Source: Euglena gracilis (lineage: Eukaryota > Euglenozoa > Euglenophyceae > Euglenales > Euglenaceae). From it: 21,678 bases of DNA. Under the pieces are notes generated by a model. That model was not told the DNA's origin and ran no database searches. It saw only the letters and a program-made list of their open reading frames with translations. The stretch lies in NCBI GenBank assembly GCA_900893395.1, contig CAAHFI010258140.1, forward strand, positions 1 through 21,678, read 5' to 3'. This document shows positions 1-9,311 of the stretch, in pieces (position 1 is the stretch's first letter; the number at the start of each line of letters is the position of its first letter). The position numbers and the translations under genes were made by a program.

Positions 1-277
1 GGCGGTGGTGTTTAAGGCTCCTTCAATACAATTGACTTCAATGGATCAATGACCAACAATGAAACTCAGCTTGCAACTCCAAATCAAAGTCCAATTGCCA
101 AATTCAATACAATAGTATTCCTTCTTGCCAAATATTGGGGAAAACCCCTCAAGTTCTGTGAAAAATGACAAATTTGAAGGCGCTTAGAAATTTGACCCGA
201 TTCCAATTTAATTCGCGGGTTTCTCTAACTGATTGGCTGTTACCCGCGACTTTGTAATTTGCGCCTTCTGGCAATTT

Positions 278-305
278 TTGGCTGCCGGCGAAAGCCGGCG
301 GCCGA
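278..305 (+). other. GC-rich hairpin with GAAA tetraloop
   Basis: Positions 284-289 (GCCGGC) and 294-299 (GCCGGC) pair perfectly around the loop GAAA at 290-293. The stem extends outward through 280-283 and 300-303, with one G-U pair, and then by a further G-U and a U-A pair at 278-279/304-305. GNRA tetraloops on long GC stems are typical of structured RNA, so the + strand transcript would fold very stably here. No flanking gene explains it, and no known RNA family was recognised. Confidence 0.6.
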
Positions 306-817
306 CAGGCTGAAGGATGGGGGATGTGAGGTGTAGGAGGAGGAGGAGGTGGGTGATGGATGGAGAAGATGGAGGGATGGTTTGGCTCGGAGTCGGTGGG
401 GGAGAAGGGTGGAGGCGGCACTGATGGGGCTTCATCGAGCGATGGGAACGGGGGGAAAGGATATTTCCGGTTGGATTTCCTTTCTGTGGTGTGGGGGTTC
501 GATCCCGAGGGCTATCGAGATCAAAATGATTTGTACTTGGGGACAGCAGGGCTAGGGCTGTGCATTGGGCATCCCCGTGGGGGATACCACGGAGATGTGA
601 TTGCGTACATCGCTGGAGTAGGGTCGCCGAGTTCCGGGCCTCGGCCAGTGATCTGAAGGTTCGCCTCAGAGTGAGCCGCGAGGAATGGGTTGTTGTGTGG
701 GGTAGGGTCGTAATCCTCTGATACCAGTTTCCCAGGGCGGGTCCCGGTCTCACTGGGGTTCCGGCAGGGTGGGTCCCGGGTCACGGATCCGGCGAGGGGG
801 GGTGCGCGGGTGGGCTC

Positions 818-854
818 AGCACCCACGGAGAGCCTGGGAAGCTCCGTGGGTGCT
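818..854. repeat. Perfect 13-bp inverted repeat
   Basis: AGCACCCACGGAG at 818-830 is the exact reverse complement of 842-854, with an 11-nt loop (831-841). Pairing stops at both ends of the arms. It lies in the G-rich part of the left flank, away from any supported gene. It could form a cruciform or an RNA hairpin, or be a remnant of a small inverted-repeat element. Function unknown. Confidence 0.7.
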
Positions 855-1297
855 TGGAATGGGGTGGGGTCCATTTTTTAGTGTTCCCGGCGGCGGAACT
901 GGAGGGGGGTGCCTGCTGCGATGCCTCTGGGGTCTGCGGAGCCGCTTAGGTGGGCCCTCACAGGGGCGGAAATTGATGGGGGACAGAGGTGGGGGGCGGA
1001 AAAGCCTGGGTGCTAGGGGTGTTCAGGTGGCGCTTCCGACCCTTATAGCCACTTAGCCCAGTTAAATCCAGCAAGTACCTTTCACTTTGCCTTGGGGCGC
1101 TCCTGGTAGGCCAATTCCTTGACGTTTTTTTTTGATCTACTTGAAGGTAATTTCTCCTTTGGCAGTTTCCTGTGGTTTCTTTGAAAATTTTGTGTTTGAT
1201 TGAATTGAACAATTGAATTCCAATACACAATTCAGATTCAACCCATGGAAACAACGGAGCCTACGGAATGCAAATACAAAAAGGGGGTGGTCAGGTA

Positions 1298-1317
1298 GTA
1301 GCGGAGGGTTCCGCTAC
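1298..1317. repeat. Short hairpin, 8-bp arms
   Basis: GTAGCGGA (1298-1305) and TCCGCTAC (1310-1317) pair around a 4-nt GGGT loop. It sits where base composition changes from mixed to C-rich. Small hairpins of this size occur by chance in a 21-kb window, so no function is claimed. Confidence 0.45.
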
Positions 1318-1894
1318 CTTGTGTGCGCATGCGCTCTGGCCGCTGCCGCCCACACACCCACAAAAGATCCACAGAGCGCCAACCCAGAACCGTGAGGACG
1401 CATGTAGCAACCTTCCCCCCAGAGCGCCACAAGAGAACCGAGCAGGCGCAAGGGAGAGAGAGGCACACCCCCCTCCACCCAGCCAGCCGAAGGAAGCCAG
1501 TCAGGGTGTAAAGCAGGCGAGCCGAAGACACCCCAAGGCACCAGAAAGACCCAAAGGAGCCCAAGGGGCCGACCCCTCGCCAAACCAGCCGGGGAGGGGC
1601 AAGGGGAGGCCGCCCCCCAGAAAGGCTCAGTCCTGCGGAATCTGCCCCCGGCCTGCAGGTCTGCCCGGCGCAGCTGCCGAGCCACAGTATACGTCTGATC
1701 CCCAATTCCTCATTCCCAAATCCCAAAAAGCCTTCGCTTTTTCCTTGACGCACCTACTTGGGAACTGAAAATCAGAGTAACACTAATTGACTTTTCACAA
1801 CTTCCCAAGAAGCAAAGCACAGAGCAATGCAGAGAGGACGGACTAGTTAACCCAGTCCGGTCTGGAGAAACGGAAACACTAAGAATATAACAAA

Positions 1895-1911
1895 ATACCA
1901 CCTGTGGAGAG
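1895..1911 (-). repeat. 17-nt word shared inverted with 11,337-11,353
   Basis: ATACCACCTGTGGAGAG here is identical to the reverse complement of 11,337-11,353. Weaker similarity continues on the left side: both copies are preceded by AAGAATA plus an A/T-rich run. A 10-nt part (ACAGGTGGTA on the + strand) also occurs at 11,022-11,031. The orientation fits a terminal-repeat remnant of the minus-strand element here and one of the plus-strand element at 11.3 kb. Similarity outside the core is weak, so this is a suggestion only. Confidence 0.4.
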
Positions 1912-2726
1912 AGAAGGGGCGCCCATTAGGAAATTATAATAGGATCTGCTTCCATTCGAACATCCCCATCGGAAGTGTCCAGAAGCATACGCCTTGTACA
2001 CATTCCCCTCCCAGGGCTATGCTCGATTTACCCTTTGTACCAGGCATTCTGGCCACAGGGATGTTGGACACAGACCTGGTCCGTGGGAGGTGCACACTGG
2101 CGACTCCACAGGGGCCCAGCCAAAAATGGGGGCGGAAAGGAGAGGAACTCAAAAAGCCGAAAACGCGCAAAACGGTTTCTCCCATTCTGCGGGCTTTTGG
2201 GGATAGTATATTTTAGCCCACTGGAGAAAATGGGGCTGGCAGGTTTCCTTGCCAAGCAAACCCATCCACCCAGTTTGGGTGTGGCCAAGGCACTTGGGGT
2301 TGGGTCCATGGACATTCCAGGAAAACCCATGTGGAGGGTGTGGAAGGAGAGGGCCGCCGACAAGTCAACACAGGGCAGGGCTCATGGCCAGTCAAACCGG
2401 ACCACACAAAAGAAAAATCCTAATCTACAAAACCAACTGCCGGCGACGGCATTTGCCCCGGGTGGAAAGTAGAGAGGAGTGGGGGGTTGGCTTAGGCCAG
2501 GAAAAGTGGCTTCCTTACGGCCTCAAACGGCCGAAGCGAAAAAGGAAAAAAAAAGTAGGCATTCGGCCTTGTGTGCTGCGTGTCGCACGCCCGCGAGAGG
2601 TGAGAGGGGAGAGGGGTGTGCATGCACCCGCCCGGAATCCTGCACGTGGCAGCATCCCCGTTGGGACTTGCTAGCAGCGAATACCGCAAAGGGCCTTTAA
2701 AGGGATGTTCGGGCCAATAACCGAAA

Positions 2727-2759
2727 CAGGTATATAGTATAATTTCAGGCGAATACCTG
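2727..2759. repeat. Inverted repeat with 7-bp arms
   Basis: CAGGTAT (2727-2733) pairs with ATACCTG (2753-2759) across a 19-nt AT-rich spacer. It lies between the left flank and the minus-strand coding-like block. No function assigned. Confidence 0.4.
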
Positions 2760-2923
2760 ACGACGGTTATGAAAGGCGCCGCATTGGCCCTTACAGACAC
2801 CTCACCTGCCCTTATCCGCTGGGTGTTCGCGTACCTCACGCCAGTAATCGTGTCGAGGATCCCCTAATGGGTCCTCAACAAACTCCAGTTGGCGTGGGGA
2901 ACGCTGCGAAATGGATTATTCAC

Positions 2924-2952
2924 TCCGGATGGTTGTCTGATCCGGATGGTTG
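2924..2952. repeat. 12-nt direct repeat, period 17
   Basis: TCCGGATGGTTG occurs at 2924-2935 and again at 2941-2952. This is a minor tandem duplication just past the C-terminal end of the minus-strand coding-like block. It may be ordinary slippage. Confidence 0.45.
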
Positions 2953-2989
2953 ATATCAAAGGATGGGGTATCCCAATCCTTGAGCTAAC

Positions 2990-3571
2990 TGTCCGGTAGC
3001 TTCTCCCTGGTACCGTCAGCATGATGCTGAAGTTAGCGTTGGAGCTGCTCCCAGAAAAGTATGGGCAGCATCACCAACGAGATGATATAAGTCATCCGGG
3101 TGTGATTCGCAGGCACCTGCGGGGACATCCCCGGTGTCTGCTTGCAGTTTACGTCATACGTCCACCTCGTTGTCCGAGCTCTTGTGGAATGGGGCCGTAT
3201 TACAGCCGCCAACCAACCCCTGAAGTCCACAGAATCGTGTTTTTCAGGAGGTCACTCGGGCAAGGCGTATCCGCCGTGCTGGTGTTTGGAGAACAACGGG
3301 TAAACCTGTGTCTCCCAGTCACCATCGGACCAGAGGTAAGTCATTCTTACCTTGGCATGTTCCTCGACGGCGGGCACATTACCCCAGCATCAATCTGGAA
3401 CTCACGGGCCATTCCCGTGTGGCGGTAGCTTTCTACCTTTCGGAAGTCGGAGTGCTTCAGGCGACCTTCCAGCTGTTTGTACTCCTTCTTCCACTTCTCC
3501 AACGTTTCCCAATGCTTGGGAGCGATGGTGGTGATTGCTCCATCGGCAGTCTGCACGAGTTTACCATCCAT
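2990..3571 (-). pseudogene. ORF3 tail with charged helix, then weak coding signal
   Basis: The segment nearest 3,571 reads MDGKLVQTADGAITTIAPKH and then a Lys/Glu-rich helix ending near 3,420. Coding character is weaker below 3,350, although a stretch with DTGDVPAGACESHPDDLYHL near 3,060-3,130 still looks protein-like. The C-terminal end of the block is uncertain. A splice-donor-like palindrome at 3,335-3,351 lies exactly where the better frame ends. Confidence 0.3.
3335..3351. other. Palindromic pair of splice-donor-like sites
   Basis: GGTAAG (3335-3340) and CTTACC (3346-3351) form a perfect inverted repeat around TCATT. The result is a GTAAG donor-like word on both strands: AGAG|GTAAGT on + and CCAAG|GTAAGA on -. 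The minus-strand copy falls at the end of the Cys-rich/helix frame. No acceptor could be assigned, so an intron is possible but not shown. Confidence 0.3.
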
Positions 3572-5220
3572 AAACTTGATGCACGAAGATTCCTGTCGTG
3601 AGCATTCTCACTGTGGGAGTATTTAAAGTTGCGCTTCCAACCGTTCAGGCACTCGCCACATACGAGCGCCACACAGTCCGGCACATATATCCTGTGATGG
3701 AACGCTGTGGATTGCACCTGCCGCTTGCACACATGCACAAGAGGTTGGTTGCGCCGCACGTGGTGGCACACGGTGCAGGTCCAGGCAAAGGATGTGCTGT
3801 GCTGTAAATCCAACACGCAGTCATCGCCAGAGTACTGTGCCAGTACTCGGGGTGAGCACCTGTTCCAAAATGTCCACGTATGTTCCGGGACATAGTGGAA
3901 AAGTTCTCCTCTGACGAAGAGCGGTTGAATCCATCGATTCAGTGACACTTTCTGGTGCCTAATAGCAGCCAGCTTCTTCGTCCTTTGTTCCACGGTGCCT
4001 AGGTTGGTCAGGATATCCTGAGTTCGGAGCTGGGCATCCGCAGTCACGGGAGGTGAACCAGGTTCATCCTGCTCCTCATCCGTCGATCCGGCGGAACATT
4101 GGGCCTGTCGACCACGAGCCTTACCCTTCGGTTTGCTCTGGCCGTAGCCGGACGATGCAACGGCTGAAAAGTCATGCATTGTCGTAGGACCTTTCCGTGG
4201 TGGTTTCCCATCACCGCCTTTGGCAGGTGGCTTACAGGGTGCAGCACCCGGTTTGCCTCCCTTCGACTTCGCCCTCCCGGAATCAGGAGGCGACGCCTGC
4301 AGCTTACTCCTGGTATCAGGAGCAGATGACCCCGGAGCAGATATTTGCCGTCTGGGCGAAGCGGGCATACTGACCGCTGGATTGGGCATGACGCTCCGAG
4401 GTGTCGGCACTCGTTCATGGGATTGTTCAGCCGGCCGTCGACGAGCAGGTTCATACTGCCTGACGGGGCGTGATACTGTGTTAATCACCGGAATCGTTGC
4501 TTCCACAGGGGCTTACACTCCAATAAATTTCTCCATCGTCCTCGCGGCTGCAGGGACCCTGCGCGGTGTCGGTGGTCGTGGGAGTATCTCCTCCACTTCC
4601 ATTTCGACATCCGGTCTAGGAGGTTGATCGTCCACAACCGCTGGTGCGGGTGCTACGGGACGTTGAACCTCCGTTGTAGCCGGTGAGACTGATGTTTCTC
4701 TTGGTTGGGGTTCATTCTCTGATGGTGGTTGCACTGCTGCCGGAGGTGGGGGTGCAGTGACACCGACACCCGGTGTCTGCACGACCTCAGTGGCGGAGCC
4801 TGGTGCTACGCCTCCACCTCGTGGCGTTAGTGCAGCAGTCACGCCAGTAATGCCGGTGACCACTGCGCCGCGCACAGGGCCTCCTAATGAGGTGCGTGCT
4901 GTGGAGCTGGCAGGTTACTCGAGGGTATCCTCGACGACCACACCAGCCACCTCGGCTTGGGGCTCAGCCGTCGTGACAGGCGTTGCAGCCACAGGTATAT
5001 CCCCTGCGGTTGCTTCGGCTGGCCGTGGTTGGAACAGAGTAGGCAGAGCAGCGTAGTGGTCATCCTGCACGTTCTTACCTTCCTGCTGAGGGCTCTCCTC
5101 TTCCCACCTGCCGGTGGACAGAGAGGAGCGGCCGCCGCGTGGGCCGGGGAAACGGACCATTTCTCTGCCGATCGCAGGCCAGTGAATAAGGATACAGCCG
5201 TTCCAGTCGGAGACGGCGGC
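3457..5220 (-). pseudogene. ORF3 C-terminal half: Pro-rich linker, basic region, Cys-rich domain
   Basis: Most of this part reads in one frame. First comes a Pro/Ala/Thr/Val-rich segment (about 4,520-5,160) with acidic clusters such as PDVEMEVEEILPRPPTP. Next is a basic Lys/Gly/Pro region (about 4,150-4,300; SKGGKPGAAPCKPPAKGG). Then follows a domain with FHYVPEHTWTFWNRCSP and, at about 3,630-3,840, a cluster of Cys and His: CTVCHH, HVCKRQ, FHHRIYVPDC, VCGEC. Two CxxC pairs separated by a Cys/His stretch suggest a structural zinc-binding fold. The spacing fits neither a retroviral zinc knuckle nor a RING that I can place. The frame following on the C-terminal side includes a charged helix, WETLEKWKKEYKQLEGRLKH. 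Confidence 0.45.
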
Positions 5221-5229
5221 ACTGCCACT

Positions 5230-6545
5230 AGAAAGGTGACGGAGACGCTGCGTTCGCGTTCCTATGGCCGCGAAATCGTGGTGGTTGAGGCGACGGACGC
5301 CTCACGTCTCCTTTGCGGCAGAGGTTCATCCTCTGGGGCGACAAAGGCGCGCAGATCCTCGGGCGATAGACGATCGTCGGGGTACCATCGGCATCCCTGA
5401 GCATCCGGCAGCCTGTAAAAGGCCAGCGTACTGCTGCTGGTGTTGTTGGGTCAGGGTGGCGGCCATGATGGTCGCACCCAGGCGTTGGCCGGTCAATTCG
5501 GGCAAAGGAATTCGCGGTACTGCGTATGCTCCCAGACGTCGAAAAACCCCTCCTAGAATTCCTGGACACATTCCAGAATCAGCGTACGCAGGTCGAGGAT
5601 GGCCTTCGGGTAGTTAATCAACTGGAGGAATACCTCCCGGTCGAGAGTACTGCCGAACTGTCGCCACAAACGTTCTTCCAGGCTGATAAAAACCTGTTGC
5701 CAGTTGGGGCGCAGATGGACGAGCCAACAACGACGACCGCTAATAGGTGCCTCTGTAGTCCGGCAGCAAGATTTCCACCCCAGGTGTATCGTCCCGGGGG
5801 TCACGGAGATGTATATGCACCTCCATTACGTAGGTGGTTCGGGCTTGCCACCAAAACTGGTGCAGCATAAAAACACGCTGCTTGAGGACGCCGCGACTTT
5901 TGCCTGAAGATTCGGGGGGTCGCGGCACACATGCATAGGCATGCGGAGTCCCATCTCCAGGCCCGGGTATTTCCAAGGCGGTGGAGGGCTCCCGCGGACG
6001 CCGAATCCCCAGAAGTCGACAGGAAATTCCTGCCCACAATACTAACACAAGAGGTCATACCTCTGTTAGTAGGCCATGGAAACGCGCAGGACGCGGAAGG
6101 ATGAGCCGTAATGGCTGACCAGCCACACCTGGAGGTTGTTGCACCACAACACCTCAATAAGGCGTTCGACGTCGGGATGCAGCGGTTAGTATTCCTACTG
6201 CACACCGAGGGGTCCGACTGAATGGATACAGTCGAGGATTGCCTTCAGCCACCGAGCCAATACACACTGGTCCTGGAATCCAAAATTGCGCTGATAACTG
6301 CGACCATCGGAAACGCTGAAGAGACCCCAGTTCCGGCAGGGTTATCCCAGCCAAAACCATAGCTCCCAGAAACCAGGCTGGAAGTCCAGCAAGGCTCTGC
6401 CACCTTCACCTTCGTAGGCGTGAAGATCAATTCTGTAATGGAATTGTCTGACTCTACCCTCAGTGCGGATTATTACCACCTGGATGACTGCGTCTGGAGG
6501 AGTGACGGGGCGGTCCCCGCAACATGGTATCCATGCTGCAGTCAC
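5230..6545 (-). pseudogene. ORF3 middle part, globular-looking, unknown family
   Basis: This part has mixed hydrophobic and aromatic content unlike the disordered segments on either side. Examples are GYTP-free, Trp-rich pieces such as FWELWFWLG, and VWLVSHYGSSFRVLRVSM, a CGQEFPVDFWGFG segment, and a helical-looking stretch LEERLWRQFGSTLDREVFLQ near 5,600-5,680. Trp and Cys are frequent. That composition would fit a folded domain of a structural or envelope-position protein, but I recognise no family and see no catalytic triad or nucleotide-binding motif. The block is interrupted several times. It joins the disordered Lys/Gly/Glu tract on its N-terminal side and a Pro-rich linker on its C-terminal side. 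Confidence 0.35.
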
Positions 6546-6589
6546 CAGCCATCGTCCTCCAGCTCCTCCTTGAACTTGAACATTTGCTT

Positions 6590-6790
6590 AAAGTCCCCGG
6601 GGGGGTTTTGCTGGTTGCTCCTCTTCCTCCTCCCGTCCTTTTCCCTTACCCTCACCTTTACCCTCACCCTGGCCTTCAGCCCTGCCTTTGCCGGTCACGC
6701 CTTTGCCTTCTCCCTTGCCCTTGCCCTCAGCCTTGCCCGTGTCCTTTCCCGTCTGGCGAATACCAGACGGTCGGGCGCTCGTTGCAGCAG
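6590..6790 (-). repeat. Lys/Gly/Glu low-complexity tract within ORF3
   Basis: The minus strand encodes a run built from K-G, G-K-G and G-E-G units (for example GKGKGEGKG), then REEEEEQPAKPP. On the + strand this appears as CCCTCACC/CCCTTACC-like hexamers that superficially resemble telomeric sequence. Codon-level slippage explains it. Such charged Gly-rich linkers usually separate folded domains or bind nucleic acid non-specifically. A shorter KGKGRG linker occurs in the coding-like sequence at the right end of the window (about 21,240). Confidence 0.6.
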
Positions 6791-6973
6791 GGGTCGGTTC
6801 GGTTCCTTCCCATTCCATCTCTGGGGACGGACCTTGACGTCCCGCTGCACGTCGCGGTGATGGCGTGGTTCTGCGCTGTCTAGGAGCGTGGAGTGGGCTT
6901 GGCCACGGCACAGGGGGCCGCAGCTCCTTCTATACCAGAGAGGCTGGAGGTGGCATTGCGGCAAGAGGATGGC

Positions 6974-8196
6974 TCATCGCCACCTGTGCCTCTGCCGGTG
7001 GTGGGGATCCTGGCTGGTTTCCACCCACATTGTAGCGCCGCCTTCCGCGTCCCTTGGGCTGGGTCGCCTGGGCTGTGGGGTAAAGTTCTCCGTAGCCCGG
7101 TCGCGCGTCAGGGTAGCAGGTAATACTGCCGTTCCCGTCGGGGGCTCACCGGGTAACACCGGGGTCGCCACCCGCAGCTGCGGTTGGTACGGACGGTATG
7201 GGGTGTATCCACCGCCCTGAAGGGCAGCCAGAAAGGAATAATACCTCGTCCGGTAATCCTCAGACGAGAATACTGGCTCCTGCATGAAGTGCCGAGCAAG
7301 CCCATCCTGCTTGGTTCCCGGAGGTGGCATGTGGTAGTAGGGACTCTCCTGCCAACGCGGGACATACCCGGTCTGGGCAGGAGGTGCAGTGGGAGCTCGG
7401 GTTGCCACCCGGTGGGGAGGTTCATCCTCCACCACTATGGCCTCTACCTGACGCCGTTGTTCAACGCCAGGGGCAGGGGCGACCGGAGGTGCCTGTGGCA
7501 TCCAGTGCGCATACATGTGTTTGACGTACGCCTCAGGGGGCACGTCGGACTGTCCGGCTGGAAGCACGCGCGCGCCGCGGGGGTAATCCGCACGCGTCGT
7601 GTACTGAGAGATATATTGCTCCGCTGGCGGCTCGCGCGGTGAAATTCGCTGCAGCGAGGGCGGGCGAGCGAAAATTCTCGTCATCCCAGGTGGGACAAGC
7701 ACAGCCTCACCTACCGGTGGGGGCGTGTGCTCACGCATGTGCACGGTGTGGGATCCCACTGACGTCTGTGTTTGCAGCTTGGGCGGCACATACACGCCCA
7801 GGTCCGTTATAGTCTCGCCAGGCTCGAATCCGGAATCGGTTGCCGACGAGAAATACTGTCTCCCCGTCATCAGGGCTTGACCAAAGGGACACCACAGAGA
7901 CACAGGAGTGTTGGCTACAACAACTGAGCACAGTATGCATCCCAACGTGCTTGCATGAAAGCCTCCGTTGGAGGGGGAGCACACATACGCATCGCCCCCT
8001 CCAACGTCTCCGTAGTGCGAAAGATCATCTCCCCTGCATACGGAGGTAAGCCCGATCTGCGCTGTCCTGGTGGCTGGGGTGCCGGCTGCTGGACGGCAGA
8101 TGGATCCGGTACCGCGTATGCGGACCTGCTGCTGCTAGCCGCGGCGAATACCGGGAGGTCACCTGGACTGTGCACAGGTGTGTTGAAGTTTTGCAA
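6974..8196 (-). pseudogene. ORF3 N-terminal part, Pro/Tyr/Gln-rich
   Basis: This part starts near 8,196 and includes an open stretch of 336 codons. Near the beginning it reads ASSSRSAYAVPDP, followed by a PAPQPPGQRR block. Further on come many Pro and Tyr residues, for example EQYISQYTTRADYPRG and GGYTPYRPYQPQL, and acidic patches such as VEDEPP. The composition suggests an intrinsically disordered or structural protein rather than an enzyme, and no catalytic motif was seen. A loosely similar A/P-rich stretch with PVPPGQRG follows the integrase of element 2 at about 20,700, which hints that both elements carried the same downstream gene. Function unknown. Confidence 0.4.
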
Positions 8197-8279
8197 AAAC
8201 TATTTTCGTTTGTTTGAAAAAAATGTGTCATACGTGATTGGACTACAGAGCGGAGTGATTCCACTTCTGTAATCCACGT

Positions 8280-9175
8280 TTCACAGCTGACGCTACTTCC
8301 GGCGGGTCTCTCCGAGGGGATATCCTCTATGGCCAGAGGTCCGTCTGAAAACAAATTTATACGGTGAGTGAGTTAATACCAACCCTGGCAAGGTATTGAT
8401 TTAAAACAAACACCAATGTATAATGGATAACAAATTCTTACGCGATTCAGCCAGTGAAAAGCGAAGCACATTGACGACGGATTTCACGGCTGCCTCGGCG
8501 CAGCCATTGCCTTTCGGGCAATATACAGTGGAAAAATGCTGCTCAATACCGAGTAAACAGCACAAAATTGCGAAAAAACCGCGAAGAGATGAAGTGCTCT
8601 TGATCACTCACGACTTCGTTCGGTAAACCCATTAAGCAGATACATTTCTCCAGCGATATAGATGCTAAAATGTGTGCCGTCAACCATGTTTTCTGGCGTG
8701 GAATGGCTACTGTGTACCCACTCAGCCGGCAAAAGACAAGAAAAACGTAATCGTAAATTTTTTCACCTGATCGTTTGCAAGGTTCAAGTTTGAGAACATC
8801 CATGCGGAGGGACGTAAAAATGTCCGGTAGTACAATGAAAAAGTCCATCCTACCAGGGGGGGGTACCTCTGCGCGGTTTGACAGACTGACAAATTTGGCT
8901 CCGTTGCGAAATTCGCAAACAGCGCGAGTATAAATCTTTGTCACTCAGGGTTGTGAAATATCTGAGACCCACCAGTGAAAGTAGTTTGGGGGCCCCAGGG
9001 TAACCGTGGTTATGATAGCTCAAAATTACATCATCAACCTGGTCTTGGGGTATACAATATTTATAAGCAGAATAATTCTGGAAAATAAGTCGCAACGGTG
9101 ATAGATAGTAATTCTCTATGTATTCACCATTACAAAGTCTGTTCACAATTGTACTATATACGGGGTCAAGCAAAT
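8280..9175 (-). mobile_element. Element 1 integrase domain
   Basis: The N-terminal part has the HHCC zinc-binding region (HNHGYPGAPKLLSLVGLRYF, then SRCLRISQRSQICQSVKPRR). The catalytic core is recognisable by DIFTSLRMDVLKLE, KIYDYVFLVFCRLSGYTVAI, GLPNEVVSDQEHFISSRFF and the VYCPKGNGCAEAAVKSVV block carrying the third acidic position. Beyond that, THSPYKFVFRR resembles the stretch leading into the GPY/F module of Ty3-type integrases. Integrase inserts the cDNA into the host chromosome. The domain is interrupted. Element 2 carries a homologous integrase. Confidence 0.85.
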
Positions 9176-9311
9176 AATCTCATTCGCGGAAAATTAGGGG
9201 GGTAGGAGTTTCCGTACGCGTAATGCTACGGGGTCCGGCAGTGCGTCCACGCCCGCGCCTTCAACGCAATGGTGAAATGGCGATGCTGCGATACACCCGG
9301 GAAACGGGTAG

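Larger units (their letters stand above)
1..2990. other. Left flank without recognisable gene
   Basis: No open frame here resembles a protein family I know. The longest frames (166 aa at 1,268-1,768 and 165 aa at 1,975-2,472, both +) are Pro/Arg/Gly-rich and look like by-products of base skew. The + strand is purine- and G-rich from about 325 to 1,060, including GGA-type tracts near 335-420 and several runs of five or more G near 963-998. It turns C/A-rich from about 1,320 to 1,660. Hairpins and short repeats inside are listed separately. Part of the stretch near 1,880-1,920 resembles, inverted, sequence in front of element 2, so it could hold remains of a terminal repeat of element 1. That is inference. 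Confidence 0.5.
2990..8200 (-). pseudogene. ORF3: long proline-rich coding-like block 3' of element 1 integrase
   Basis: Read on the minus strand, this 5.2-kb stretch shows coding character throughout: long open frames, amino acid compositions that make sense, and domain-like segments. It begins about 80 nt after the integrase of element 1 ends, so it sits where some Ty3-type elements carry an extra gene such as env. In order it holds a Pro/Tyr/Gln-rich N-terminal part, a Lys/Gly/Glu tract, a middle part with globular-looking sequence, a second Pro-rich part, a basic linker and a Cys-rich C-terminal domain. I do not recognise the family, and no signal peptide or membrane anchor is obvious. 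It is broken, with several interruptions. It might instead be a decayed host gene, possibly with introns. The tight spacing to integrase favours element membership. Confidence 0.45.

Noticed and set aside
496-506. tRNA B-box-like word GGTTCGATCCC on the + strand
   Set aside because: The T-stem does not pair fully, and no A-box, anticodon arm or acceptor stem is found upstream at the right distance.
1268-2674. Overlapping + strand open frames of 166, 165 and 141 aa in the left flank
   Set aside because: Pro/Arg/Gly-rich translations that follow base skew, overlap each other in different frames, and show no domain or conserved-looking segment.
6640-6735. Telomere-like CCCTCACC/CCCTTACC repeats
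   Set aside because: They are degenerate, irregular in period, and explained as codon-level slippage of the Lys/Gly/Glu tract.
6420-7642. Plus-strand open frames opposite the minus-strand ORF3 block
   Set aside because: The minus-strand reading has better composition and order. The Leu/Thr/Phe-rich + strand peptides are reverse complements of K/G/E repeat codons.
2990-8200. Calling ORF3 a retroviral envelope gene
   Set aside because: Position fits, but no signal peptide, furin-type site, fusion peptide or membrane anchor was seen, and composition is Pro- and Lys/Gly-rich.
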